A DNA stretch of 58,906 nt, taken from NCBI RefSeq assembly GCF_951230135.1, contig NZ_CATNVC010000012.1, positions 1 through 58,906 of the forward strand. The letters run 5' to 3'. The first letter of the stretch is position 1. Every line of letters begins with the position of its first letter. Positions 31,969-39,091 of the stretch are shown piece after piece. The DNA is from Butyricicoccus sp. Marseille-Q5471. Lineage in GTDB: Bacteria > Bacillota > Clostridia > Oscillospirales > Butyricicoccaceae. The notes below the pieces were generated by a model. It did not search any database. It saw only the letters and a program-made list of their open reading frames with translations, and was not told the DNA's origin. A program made the position numbers and the translations under genes.

Positions 31969-32424
31969 ATGTTTCTGTCTCAGCAGGCACAGCTGTTGGC
32001 GGTGTTGCAAAGTGTACTGCTTGGCGTGGGAATCAGCGTGTTTTATGATGTGATGGGTGCATGGCGGCATTATACCAAGGCGGGACCATGGGTCACCGCG
32101 CTGTGCGATGCCCTGTTCTGGGTGGTGCTGCTTGCCGCATTGTTTGAGTTCAGTCTGGCAGTCGCACCCGGCCAGAGCCGCTATTATGTGCTGGCAGGTG
32201 TGGTTTTCGGGGGCATCGTATACTTCGGACTGGTCAGCGAACTGGTGCAGGGGCTGCTGCGCACATTGTTCTCATTGATCTCCTGGCTGATCGGATTGGT
32301 GCGGCGGGCGGCAACGATGGTTCGGGATTTCCTCCATGTGCATGTGCCATACAAAAAAATATCCGATTTTGTGAAAAAGTTTGCAAAAAAGCCTTCCATT
32401 TTTCGCAGAAAGGGTATAAAATAA
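31969..32424 (+). CDS. yabQ: Sporulation membrane protein YabQ
   Basis: A 151-residue membrane protein with about four helices and a basic tail (KKFAKKPSIFRRKG). The YabQ family pattern is clear: QAQLLAVLQSVLLGVGISVFYDVMGAWRH (in part), LCDALFWVVLLA and YFGLVSELVQG. It localises to the forespore outer membrane in Bacillus and is needed for cortex formation. A longer frame begins at 31879 inside yabP, but the ATG at 31969 with AAGGTGAGG upstream is the normal start. Confidence 0.93.
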   Translation: MFLSQQAQLLAVLQSVLLGVGISVFYDVMGAWRHYTKAGPWVTALCDALFWVVLLAALFEFSLAVAPGQSRYYVLAGVVFGGIVYFGLVSELVQGLLRTLFSLISWLIGLVRRAATMVRDFLHVHVPYKKISDFVKKFAKKPSIFRRKGIK

Positions 32425-32469
32425 AAGTCGTATCAGTTGAAACGTGCAGCAGAATCCGAGGTGAGCAAA

Positions 32470-32751
32470 ATGTCTCAAAAGCAGGTGCCTATGGTACTTA
32501 AAATTGTGATGTTGGCATTTTTGCTTTATGCCGTCGTCACAATTGTCAATCTTCAGTCGCAGATTGCGGATAAAAAGGAGCAGCTCGGCCAGCTCAGTAT
32601 GCAGGTTGAAGAGTACTCCGCGGCAAACGAAGCGCTGAAGGAAGACCTGAAAAGCGGCATCACCGATGAGGATATCAGCGAAATCGCGCGTACAGAACTG
32701 GGCTATACGGAACCCGGCGAACGTGTCTTTGTCGATACGTCGAGCAGATAA
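32470..32751 (+). CDS. divIC: Septum formation initiator, DivIC/FtsB family
   Basis: A 93-residue bitopic protein: a short N-terminus, one membrane helix (about residues 8-27), then a coiled coil (QSQIADKKEQLGQLSMQVEEY, in part) and a short globular tail with ARTELGYTEPGE. It bridges FtsL and DivIB/FtsQ in the divisome. The start at 32470 follows GAGGTGAG; in-frame codons upstream lack a ribosome site. Its place between yabQ and the S1 gene is the same as in Bacillus. Confidence 0.93.
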   Translation: MSQKQVPMVLKIVMLAFLLYAVVTIVNLQSQIADKKEQLGQLSMQVEEYSAANEALKEDLKSGITDEDISEIARTELGYTEPGERVFVDTSSR

Positions 32752-32786
32752 CCGGGCAAACCATTAACGGAGGCAAAAATATTTAT

Positions 32787-33236
32787 ATGGATTTGGCAGT
32801 GGGATCGATCGTGGACGGCAAGGTGACCGGCATCACCAAATTTGGCGCATTCGTTGCACTTCCCGAGGGCAAGTCGGGTATGGTGCATATTTCTGAAGTG
32901 GCGTCGTCGTTCGTCAATGACATCAAGGACTTTTTGCAGGAAGGCCAGGAGGTTAAGGTCAAAATCATTGGCATTGACCAGGTGGGCCGCATCAATCTGT
33001 CTATCAAAAAGGCACAGGCGCCGCAGGCCCCGCAAGGCGGTGGCAATTTCGCACCCCGTCAGCCGCGTTTTTCCCGTCCGGCGGCTCCGCGCGGACGTGC
33101 TCCTCAGCCCCCGAAGGACCCCTCAACCATGAGCTTTGAGGATAAGCTCAAGGCGTTTATGTCGGACAGTGAGACCCGTCAGGCTGATGTTCGCCACAGC
33201 ACTGACCGAAAAAATGGTTCGCGCCGTCGAAAATAA
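32787..33236 (+). CDS. yabR: S1-domain RNA-binding protein (YabR-like)
   Basis: A 149-residue protein with one S1 domain (about 1-75: VGSIVDGKVTGITKFGAFVAL, in part, then GMVHISE and INLSIKKAQ) and a low-complexity Pro/Gly/Arg-rich tail (PRQPRFSRPAAPRGRAPQ). The closing segment is FEDKLKAFMSDSETRQAD. Such general stress-protein-13-like S1 proteins bind RNA or ribosomes. The tail suggests nucleic-acid contact. It is the last gene of the yabM-to-yabR series and is followed by a terminator. Confidence 0.9.
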   Translation: MDLAVGSIVDGKVTGITKFGAFVALPEGKSGMVHISEVASSFVNDIKDFLQEGQEVKVKIIGIDQVGRINLSIKKAQAPQAPQGGGNFAPRQPRFSRPAAPRGRAPQPPKDPSTMSFEDKLKAFMSDSETRQADVRHSTDRKNGSRRRK

Positions 33237-33243
33237 GCAAAAC

Positions 33244-33274
33244 AAAACCGAGGGTTGCCCTCGGTTTTCCTTTT
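33244..33274 (+). terminator. Intrinsic terminator after yabR
   Basis: AAAACCGAGGG (33244-33254) and CCCTCGGTTTT (33258-33268) form a tight hairpin, then CCTTTT. Confidence 0.9.
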
Positions 33275-33282
33275 ATCGCCGC

Positions 33283-33384
33283 AAAAAAAGAGGGCGTCTG
33301 ACCGCATACGGAAACGGTCAAACGCCAAAAAATAGGATTGTGGGGATAAAGATATGAACGGTGCATGGCAGCATCACTGCTACC
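33283..33384 (-). ncRNA. Candidate small RNA, about 100 nt, minus strand
   Basis: A strong minus-strand promoter (33391-33419) fires into a stretch with no gene on that strand. The predicted transcript starts near 33384. It forms a first hairpin CATGG-x-AGCA/TGCT-x-CCATG (about 33364-33387) and has a pyrimidine-rich linker. It ends at a terminator hairpin (33293-33326, GGCGT-TGACCG/CGGTCA-ACGCC) followed by seven U residues (33283-33289). It also holds a 22-codon hydrophobic frame, MVAVMLPCTVHIFIPTILF (first 19 residues), which would be nearly leaderless. I recognise no known RNA family, and expression is untested. Confidence 0.6.
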
Positions 33385-33390
33385 ATGGTT

Positions 33391-33419
33391 AATATACCAT
33401 ATATTACAAATAATGTCAA
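33391..33419 (-). promoter_or_regulatory. Consensus sigma-A promoter of the small RNA
   Basis: On the minus strand, TTGACA (33414-33419) and TATATT (33391-33396) are exactly 17 bases apart. It points away from the amidohydrolase gene at 33440. Confidence 0.75.
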
Positions 33420-33439
33420 CTGCTTTCAAGAGGAATTTT

Positions 33440-34621
33440 ATGGAAAACATCTTAGTCAAAAATGTCACTGTGTTGACGATGGACAAGGCAAACCGTCGCT
33501 TTGAAGGCTGGTGCATCCTGCGCGGCGGAAGAATTGGCGCCTTGGGAGAGGGACAGCCGCCGGAGGATGCCGACTGCGATCAGATAATTGACGGCGCAGG
33601 CGGATGGTTGCTGCCCGGCCTGATTGACGTGCACTCGCACATTGGCCTGTATGAGGACTCGCTCGGCTTTGAAGGGGCGGACGGCAACGAGGATACCGAC
33701 CCCATTACACCCCACCTGCGCGCGCTAGACGGCGTCAATCCCATGGATCGTGCATTCCGTGAAGCGGTTGAAGCCGGTGTAACCACAGTGGCGGTCAGCC
33801 CAGGCAGCGCGAATCCGATTGGCGGGCAGATTGTTGCCATGAAGACGTGTGGCCGCCGTATTGATGATATGATACTCAAGGAGCCGCTGGCAATCAAATT
33901 TGCGTTTGGCGAGAACCCAAAGTCCGTGTATCACGACAAGGATGAGACGCCTGTTACCCGTATGGCAACGGCGGCACTGATTCGGGAGCATCTCTTCAAG
34001 GCGCATGAGTACATGGCGCGCAAAGATATCGCGCACGACGATCCGGACGAGGATGATCCGGATTTTGACCTGAAACTGGAGTCGCTGCTGCCGTTGATGC
34101 GCGGCGAGATTGCGGCGCATTTTCACGCGCACCGTGCGGACGATATCTTTACCGCACTGCGCATTGCAAAGGAGTTTCAGATTAAACCGGTCATCGTGCA
34201 CGGTACAGAGGGACATTTGGTTGCTGATTTGTTGGCAGGGGAAGAGGTGCCGGTCATCAGCGGCCCGAGCATGACAGATCGCTCCAAACCGGAGCTGAGC
34301 AACCTGACCGACCGAGCGCCTGCGCTGCTGCGTGCTGCAGGGGTTGAAACGGCAATCACGGTTGACCATCCGGAAATACCGATCCGGCTGCTGATGCATG
34401 CGGCGATGCTGGCGGCGAAGTCTGGTATGAGTGAGAATGACGCACTGCGGGCCATCACAATCGTACCAGCAGAAATTGCCGGTCTCAACAAACGCGTCGG
34501 CAGCCTGGAGGTCGGAAAAGATGCAGATTGCGTGCTGTTTGACGGGCATCCGTTCGACTATAAAAGTAATGTGCAGGCTGTCTTTATAAACGGCAGACAG
34601 GAATATAGGAGGGCATTATGA
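33440..34621 (+). CDS. Amidohydrolase, imidazolonepropionase-like
   Basis: A 393-residue metal-dependent hydrolase of the amidohydrolase superfamily. The N-terminal HxH metal site reads LPGLIDVHSHIG (near residue 60). Further ligands are in AHFHAHRADD and PVIVHGTEGH, and the catalytic Asp is in ETAITVDHPEIP. The C-terminal beta-sandwich ends LEVGKDADCVLFDGHP. The substrate is unknown. An upstream frame start at 33365 is unlikely; the ATG at 33440 has AAGAGGAA upstream. It overlaps the fumarase alpha gene by ATGA, so the two are co-translated. Confidence 0.87.
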   Translation: MENILVKNVTVLTMDKANRRFEGWCILRGGRIGALGEGQPPEDADCDQIIDGAGGWLLPGLIDVHSHIGLYEDSLGFEGADGNEDTDPITPHLRALDGVNPMDRAFREAVEAGVTTVAVSPGSANPIGGQIVAMKTCGRRIDDMILKEPLAIKFAFGENPKSVYHDKDETPVTRMATAALIREHLFKAHEYMARKDIAHDDPDEDDPDFDLKLESLLPLMRGEIAAHFHAHRADDIFTALRIAKEFQIKPVIVHGTEGHLVADLLAGEEVPVISGPSMTDRSKPELSNLTDRAPALLRAAGVETAITVDHPEIPIRLLMHAAMLAAKSGMSENDALRAITIVPAEIAGLNKRVGSLEVGKDADCVLFDGHPFDYKSNVQAVFINGRQEYRRAL

Positions 34622-35460
34622 GAACGATTGAACTGAAGGAAGTTACCGCGTTGGTGCGTCAGCTGTGCATGGACGCGAACTACTATCTGCCCGCTGATTT
34701 GCGGCAAGCCTTTGTCGATGGCGAGAAAACAGAGCAGTCTCCGCTTGGTCGGGAGATTTTTGGGGAGATGATTGCAAACTGTGATCTGGCGCGGCAAAAT
34801 GATATGCCGGTTTGTCAGGATACCGGTATGGCGATTGTGTTCGCGGAGATTGGTCAGGATGTCCACCTGGTCGGCGGCGCGTTTGAAGATGCGGTCAACG
34901 AGGGCGTACGGCAGGGCTATGTGGATGGCTTCCTGCGTCTGTCGGTCGTAGGCGATCCGCTGCGCCGCGAAAACACCAACGACAACACGCCGGCAATCAT
35001 TTACACAACGATTGTGCCGGGCGATCGGGTCAAAATTACGGTCGCGCCCAAGGGCTTCGGCAGTGAGAATATGAGCGCGATGAAGATGTTCACACCGGCA
35101 GCTTCCAAGGAAAACATTATTAACTTTATCGCGGATGCCTGCATCGGCGCGGGATCGAATCCCTGCCCGCCGATTGTCATCGGCGTCGGCTTGGGCGGCA
35201 CATCGGACAAGGCGGCGTATCTTGCCAAGCGTGCGCTGCTGCGCCCGGTCGGTGTTCAGAATGCTGACCCGCTGTACGCCGAAATGGAGCAGGCCATTCT
35301 GGATAAAGTGAACGCATCCGGCGTCGGCCCGCAGGGACTCGGCGGCACGGTGACGGCGCTGTCCTGTGCGGTGGAGCCGTTTGGTACGCACATTGCCGGC
35401 CTGCCTTGTGTGGTCAACATCTCCTGCCATGTTACGCGGCATGCGGAAGGCTCGATTTAA
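34618..35460 (+). CDS. Class I fumarate hydratase, alpha subunit
   Basis: A 280-residue oxygen-sensitive [4Fe-4S] hydro-lyase subunit. The family's cysteine positions are present: MPVCQDTGMA (near 65), SNPCPPIVIGVGLGG (near 180) and VNISCHVTRHAEG (C-terminus). It belongs to the FumA/TtdA N-terminal family and catalyses fumarate-malate or tartrate dehydration together with a beta subunit. The beta subunit, usually next door in Clostridia, is not present here: hpf follows after 135 bases. Whether it pairs with a distant beta subunit cannot be seen. Confidence 0.9.
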   Translation: MRTIELKEVTALVRQLCMDANYYLPADLRQAFVDGEKTEQSPLGREIFGEMIANCDLARQNDMPVCQDTGMAIVFAEIGQDVHLVGGAFEDAVNEGVRQGYVDGFLRLSVVGDPLRRENTNDNTPAIIYTTIVPGDRVKITVAPKGFGSENMSAMKMFTPAASKENIINFIADACIGAGSNPCPPIVIGVGLGGTSDKAAYLAKRALLRPVGVQNADPLYAEMEQAILDKVNASGVGPQGLGGTVTALSCAVEPFGTHIAGLPCVVNISCHVTRHAEGSI

Positions 35461-35510
35461 CAGTCTTTTGGGGAAGTTGTTGCAAGTTTGTAAATTCAGA
35501 GAAAATATAT

Positions 35511-35540
35511 TGGACAATTTAGCCTAAGATGTGGTATACT
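35511..35540 (+). promoter_or_regulatory. Promoter for hpf
   Basis: TGGACA (35511-35516), 18 bases, TATACT (35535-35540) with an extended -10 TG, 55 bases upstream of the hpf ATG. Confidence 0.65.
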
Positions 35541-35595
35541 TATTATAGCAAATTTCCATAGTAACAAGAGCTTCGGCTCGATAGGAGATGATGTT

Positions 35596-36123
35596 ATGAA
35601 GTTCACCATCGTCGAGAGAAAAATTAAAATTGATGATGATCTGCGCGATTACGCACTGAGAAAGGTTGAAAAGCTGGATCGCTATTTCCAACAGGATTCC
35701 GATACTACGCTGACCTTTAGTGAGCTGCGCGGCAAGCAGACGGTTGAGATTACTGTGCGGCAAACCGGATTGGTTGTGCGCGCGGAGGAAACGACCAGCG
35801 ATATGTTTGCTTCTGTTGACGGCGCAATCAATAGCATCGAGCGTCAAATCCGCAAGCACAAGACACGTTTGGGCAAGCGCCTTCGTGAGGGTGCGTTCGA
35901 TAAGCTTGCAGAACAGCAGGCGGCGATTGCTGAAGAGGATTTTGATATTGTTCGCCGCAAGCGCTTTGAGGTCAAACCGATGAGCGTGGATGAGGCGATT
36001 CTGCAAATGAATTTGCTCGATCATCAGTTCTATTTCTTCCGCAACGCGGATAACGACAACATTCATGCGGTCGTTTATAAACGCGCGGCAGGCGGCTATG
36101 GCCTGATCGAAGGCGAAGAATAA
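35596..36123 (+). CDS. hpf: Long-form ribosome hibernation promoting factor
   Basis: A 175-residue protein. The N-terminal S30AE domain (about 1-100: MKFTIVERKIKIDDDLRDYALRKVEKLD, in part) binds the 30S subunit. The C-terminal domain (about 115-175: VKPMSVDEAILQMNLLDHQFYFFRN, in part) dimerises and joins two 70S particles into inactive 100S ribosomes. Length is typical of Firmicutes long HPF. It is monocistronic, with its own promoter and a GC-rich hairpin downstream. Stringent-response or stationary-phase control is known for the family. Confidence 0.96.
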   Translation: MKFTIVERKIKIDDDLRDYALRKVEKLDRYFQQDSDTTLTFSELRGKQTVEITVRQTGLVVRAEETTSDMFASVDGAINSIERQIRKHKTRLGKRLREGAFDKLAEQQAAIAEEDFDIVRRKRFEVKPMSVDEAILQMNLLDHQFYFFRNADNDNIHAVVYKRAAGGYGLIEGEE

Positions 36124-36138
36124 GAATTTGTATAAAAC

Positions 36139-36176
36139 GGACAGGCCGGCAGCGCAAGTGCGTTGCCGGCCTGTCC
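36139..36176 (+). terminator. Strong GC-rich hairpin after hpf
   Basis: Bases 36139-36155 (GGACAGGCCGGCA core) pair with 36160-36176 around an AAGT loop, one mismatch. There is no U-tract on the plus strand (CTTGC follows), whereas the minus strand has GTTTTATA. It may therefore be an imperfect terminator or an RNA-stabilising stem. Confidence 0.55.
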
Positions 36177-36195
36177 CTTGCATTAGGGAGGAACT

Positions 36196-37065
36196 ATGGG
36201 ATTATGTGATATTACGGATATTCGAGCCATTTTAGGACGGCACGGATTCCACTTTTCCAAATCGCTCGGTCAGAATTTTCTGACGGACGCATCGGTGCCT
36301 GCGGGCATTGCAGACGCCTGCGGCGTGCGCGAGGTGCGAAATGTGGTCGAAGTCGGCCCGGGCATGGGCTGCCTGACAGCGGAGCTGTGCCAACGTGCGG
36401 ACAAGGTTGTCGCGGTTGAGATTGACCGCGCGTTGCTGCCGGTTCTGGATGAGACCCTTGCCGATTATGACAATGTTGAGGTCGTGCAGGGCGACGTGCT
36501 CGAAACTGATTTAAAGGCACTGGTGGAGCAGAAGTTTGCGGGCGGTCGCGCGGTAGCCTGCGCCAATCTGCCGTATTATATCACCACACCTGCAATCACG
36601 GCGTTGATGGAAAGCGGTGCGTTTGAAAAAATTACGGTCATGGTACAGCGCGAGGTTGCACGGCGCATCTGCGCAAAACCCGGCACGTCTGATTACAGTG
36701 CGTTCACCATCTTTGTGCAGTATCATGCAAAGACCGAAATTCTGTTTGATGTTCCGGCAGACTGTTTTGTGCCCAAACCGAAGGTCGATTCGGCAGTGCT
36801 GCAGCTGACACCACTTGCAGAACCTGCGGTGGAAACGCAGGATGAAAAGCTGTTTTTCGCACTGGTGCGCGCAGCATTCAATATGCGCCGCAAGACGCTC
36901 GTCAATGCGCTCGGACCGGTGCTGGGTGATAGCATGAGCAAGGAAGAAATTACGAAGCTGGTTGAATCCATCGGGCTGGATGCACGGATTCGGGGAGAAC
37001 GATTGTCGCTTGCGGATTTTGCGCGACTTGCCGATGCGGCGGTCGCGCTGCGAAAGGGTGTGTAG
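36196..37065 (+). CDS. rsmA: 16S rRNA dimethyladenosine transferase KsgA/RsmA
   Basis: A 289-residue SAM-dependent enzyme that dimethylates two adjacent adenines in helix 45 of 16S rRNA. Motifs seen are KSLGQNFL near the start, VVEVGPGMGCLT (SAM binding), NLPYY (catalytic, near 118) and PKPKVDSAV. Length is normal. ATG start with AGGGAGG upstream. It is followed after three bases by the TfoX-like gene. Confidence 0.97.
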   Translation: MGLCDITDIRAILGRHGFHFSKSLGQNFLTDASVPAGIADACGVREVRNVVEVGPGMGCLTAELCQRADKVVAVEIDRALLPVLDETLADYDNVEVVQGDVLETDLKALVEQKFAGGRAVACANLPYYITTPAITALMESGAFEKITVMVQREVARRICAKPGTSDYSAFTIFVQYHAKTEILFDVPADCFVPKPKVDSAVLQLTPLAEPAVETQDEKLFFALVRAAFNMRRKTLVNALGPVLGDSMSKEEITKLVESIGLDARIRGERLSLADFARLADAAVALRKGV

Positions 37066-37068
37066 CCG

Positions 37069-37395
37069 GTGGCATCCTCACTGGAATTTGTACAGTTTGT
37101 ATGCGAGCAATTGTCCGACGCGGGCGAAATCGCTTTTAAGCGGATGTTTGGTGAGTTTGGGCTATATTGCGATCAGAAGTTTTTCGCCACGGTGGAGGAT
37201 GATCGGCTGTGTGTCAAAATCACCGATGCAGGGTGGGCGCTGATGCCCAATGCAACAGTCATTGAACCGCATGCGGGTGCACGATATTTTTATATTGAGG
37301 ATTTAGAGGATCGTGACTTCCTGCGGGAGCTGACACTGTGTACCTGCGCCGCGCTGCCTGCCCCTAAACCGCGCAAACCCAAAAAGGGCGTCTGA
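37069..37395 (+). CDS. TfoX N-terminal-domain protein
   Basis: A 108-residue protein resembling the N-terminal domain of TfoX/Sxy: FVQFVCEQLSDAGEIAFKRMFGEFGLYCD (in part), FFATVEDDRLCVK and YFYIEDLEDRDFLREL. In gamma-proteobacteria TfoX induces competence; stand-alone N-terminal-domain proteins in Clostridia have no known role. It starts with a GTG three bases after rsmA and ends with a Pro/Lys-rich tail (PKPRKPKKGV). The stop codon lies inside a hairpin shared with the convergent gene at 37403. Confidence 0.8.
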   Translation: MASSLEFVQFVCEQLSDAGEIAFKRMFGEFGLYCDQKFFATVEDDRLCVKITDAGWALMPNATVIEPHAGARYFYIEDLEDRDFLRELTLCTCAALPAPKPRKPKKGV

Positions 37396-37412
37396 GCACG
37401 GCTCAGACGCCC
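37386..37412 (-). terminator. Terminator for the minus-strand small-protein cluster
   Basis: GGGCGTCTGAG (37386-37396) and CTCAGACGCCC (37402-37412) form a perfect 11-bp stem. On the minus strand it is followed by TTTTTGGG. The stem contains the stop codons of both convergent genes, so termination sequence and coding sequence coincide. Confidence 0.75.
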
Positions 37413-37729
37413 AGCACGAGCAGCACCCCAATCGTGATGAGCAGTTCCCAGTCGGGATCGTCGCCGTCGGAGAGAATGAACCAGACGATGACGAGCACGA
37501 GTACGGTATCCATATCCAGCTTGAGGTTGGATAAACGTCCGCCGAGCGCCTGCGACAGGTTGGAGAATACAGATGCGCTCTGCGGCGGCGTGTGTGGATT
37601 GTGATGCGGCGGCTCGGCAGCGCTAGGTCCGGCGGTCTGCGCTGCACCGGGCGGATCGGTATGTAGAGACTGCGTGTCATACAGGGGCTGCGCGTCGGCC
37701 GAGGTTTCGGTCAAATAGCGGTTATACAA
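37403..37729 (-). CDS. Hypothetical protein, C-terminal membrane hairpin
   Basis: A 108-residue protein that I do not recognise from a named family. The first 50 residues are Pro/Ala/His-rich and probably disordered. Residues 52-68 (VFSNLSQALGGRLSNLKLD) look helical. The end has two short hydrophobic segments, DTVLVLVIVWFIL and LLITIGVLLVLGV, separated by an acidic turn SDGDDPDWE. Similar acidic-turn hydrophobic pairs recur in Oscillospiraceae small proteins. It is the third gene of a three-gene cluster (38425 down to 37403). Confidence 0.65.
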   Translation of the reverse strand: MYNRYLTETSADAQPLYDTQSLHTDPPGAAQTAGPSAAEPPHHNPHTPPQSASVFSNLSQALGGRLSNLKLDMDTVLVLVIVWFILSDGDDPDWELLITIGVLLVLGV

Positions 37730-37747
37730 AGCAGTTCGTCCCCCTTG

Positions 37748-38140
37748 TTAAAGTGATTTGGTGCCGTCATCTTCGACAGCATCATTTTTGTTTCCGAATT
37801 GTCCGAGCGCAGAGCGTGCCATGCGCGCCATGCTGACCAGACGCATCGCGTGGTCAAACTGCGTCGCAACCTGATCGGTTACGAAGGGTTTGACGGCGTT
37901 GAGCAACGCGCGTTTTTCTGTACCGACTGCGGTTTGGCCGCTCTGCACGATGTTGCCGATGACAGGCAGCGCACGCTGCATCAGCTCGGAAGACGGGTCA
38001 TAGTCTCGCGAAGATGATTGGGGTGGGGGAGACGACGGCGCGCCGCCGCCTGCCCCGCCCAATACCTCGGAGGCCATTTTCATCGCGTTCTGCAGTGCGT
38101 CCGGATCGCTGAGCAGCGAGGACAGCAGATCGTTATCCAT
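37748..38140 (-). CDS. Hypothetical protein of the small-protein cluster
   Basis: A 130-residue soluble protein. A conserved-looking N-terminal helix (MDNDLLSSLLSDPDALQNAM) is followed by a Gly/Pro/Ser linker (about 28-48). The C-terminal helical part has the pattern RALLNAVKPFVTDQVATQFD (in part) then AMRLVSMARMARSAL. I recall uncharacterised Oscillospiraceae proteins with the same layout: a short helix, a linker, and a block of the form LLxALKPFL...DxAxxL. No enzyme motif, signal peptide or membrane helix is seen. It is second in the cluster, after the 90-residue gene. Confidence 0.68.
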   Translation of the reverse strand: MDNDLLSSLLSDPDALQNAMKMASEVLGGAGGGAPSSPPPQSSSRDYDPSSELMQRALPVIGNIVQSGQTAVGTEKRALLNAVKPFVTDQVATQFDHAMRLVSMARMARSALGQFGNKNDAVEDDGTKSL

Positions 38141-38152
38141 GGCAAAGCCTCC

Positions 38153-38425
38153 TTATTTCGGAAATAGCATGTTTTTGAGCTGATTTACCAGAGTCGCGCC
38201 CTCTTTGCTCTGCATCAGCTTCTGTGCGAGGCGGGCAGCTTCACCCATATCGCCTCGCTGAGCGGCCTGTGCCGCGCGTTCCAAATCCGCGGCATTCTGC
38301 TGCGAAATGGCCTGTGCAGCCTTTTTTCCATCAGGCGTGTTGAGTGCGGCCTTCAGTTTGTTGACCGTCTGATCCCCTCCGCTTTTGGAGGCAAGCTCGT
38401 TCATCAGTTGATTCAAATCCGGCAT
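38153..38425 (-). CDS. Hypothetical helical protein, first gene of the small-protein cluster
   Basis: A 90-residue, Ala/Gln/Lys-rich, entirely helical protein without Cys. It begins MPDLNQLMNELASKSGGDQT, passes through DGKKAAQAISQQNAADLERA and ends LVNQLKNMLFPK. No named family is recognised. GGGAGGG lies just before the ATG at 38425. It is the promoter-proximal gene; gaps of 12 and 18 bases to the next two genes indicate one transcript. A sigma-E-like site lies upstream (38457-38486), which would place the cluster in the sporulating mother cell, but this is inference. Confidence 0.68.
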   Translation of the reverse strand: MPDLNQLMNELASKSGGDQTVNKLKAALNTPDGKKAAQAISQQNAADLERAAQAAQRGDMGEAARLAQKLMQSKEGATLVNQLKNMLFPK

Positions 38426-38456
38426 ATGTCAATCCCTCCCAAAGTTCGTTTGGTGC

Positions 38457-38486
38457 ATTATATGCCGATGTTGTATAAAAATGTGA
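38457..38486 (-). promoter_or_regulatory. Possible sigma-E (sporulation) promoter of the small-protein cluster
   Basis: On the minus strand, TCACATT (38480-38486) is one base from the sigma-E -35 KMATATT, and CATATAAT (38457-38464) is one base from CATACAMT, with 15 bases between. A TATAAT is also contained in the -10, but no sigma-A -35 is well placed. It diverges from the phosphodiesterase promoter. Confidence 0.4.
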
Positions 38487-38495
38487 AACCATGGG

Positions 38496-38524
38496 TTTAC
38501 AATGTGTGGTTCACGGTGTAGAAT
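38496..38524 (+). promoter_or_regulatory. Sigma-A promoter for the YfcE-like gene and coaX
   Basis: TTTACA (38496-38501), 17 bases, TAGAAT (38519-38524), 32 bases before the TTG start at 38556. Confidence 0.6.
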
Positions 38525-38555
38525 ACCACTATATCCGTCCTTGGAGGGAATCAAT

Positions 38556-39062
38556 TTGAAAATATTGGTCTTTGCCGACTCGCATGGGCGCAGTGCAGGA
38601 ATGTTTTACGCAATCGAAAACGAAAAGCCTGATGCGGTCATCCATCTGGGGGATTATACCGGTGATGCGGATGAGCTTGAGCGTGCGTATTGTGCGATTC
38701 CGGTCTACCGCGTGCGCGGCAACAACGACTATGACCCGGATATTCCGCTGCATGCGGTGATTACGCCGGCGAATGTACCGATTTATATCACACACGGGCA
38801 CAAGGAACGTGTTTCCATGTTGGCTTGGGGCATTCTGCCGCAAAAAGCGGCGGAGGAGGGCTGTGTGCTCGCGCTCTATGGGCATACGCATCGCACACTG
38901 CTTGAAAAGGCGGGCGGCGTGTGGGTGATGAATCCGGGCAGCATCAGCCTGCCGCGTGGCGGCCCGGCAAGCTATGGCCGGCTAACGCTGGAAGGCGGTC
39001 GGATTGACCGACTTGAAATCCTCGACGAGGACGGACATTTGCTGCACGAGCAGCGGTTTTAA
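38556..39062 (+). CDS. YfcE/MJ0936-family metallophosphoesterase
   Basis: A 168-residue calcineurin-like phosphodiesterase. The two-metal site residues appear in order: FADSHG (residues 6-11), HLGDYTGD, VRGNNDYD, THGHKE and YGHTHR, ending in VMNPGSISLPRGG. Such enzymes hydrolyse small phosphodiesters in vitro; the physiological substrate is unknown. The TTG at 38556 with TGGAGGG upstream is preferred over an ATG at 38502, which would lie inside the promoter. coaX follows 29 bases downstream. Confidence 0.9.
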   Translation: MKILVFADSHGRSAGMFYAIENEKPDAVIHLGDYTGDADELERAYCAIPVYRVRGNNDYDPDIPLHAVITPANVPIYITHGHKERVSMLAWGILPQKAAEEGCVLALYGHTHRTLLEKAGGVWVMNPGSISLPRGGPASYGRLTLEGGRIDRLEILDEDGHLLHEQRF

Positions 39063-39091
39063 CAATAGGATATATAAGGGGAACAGAAAAC

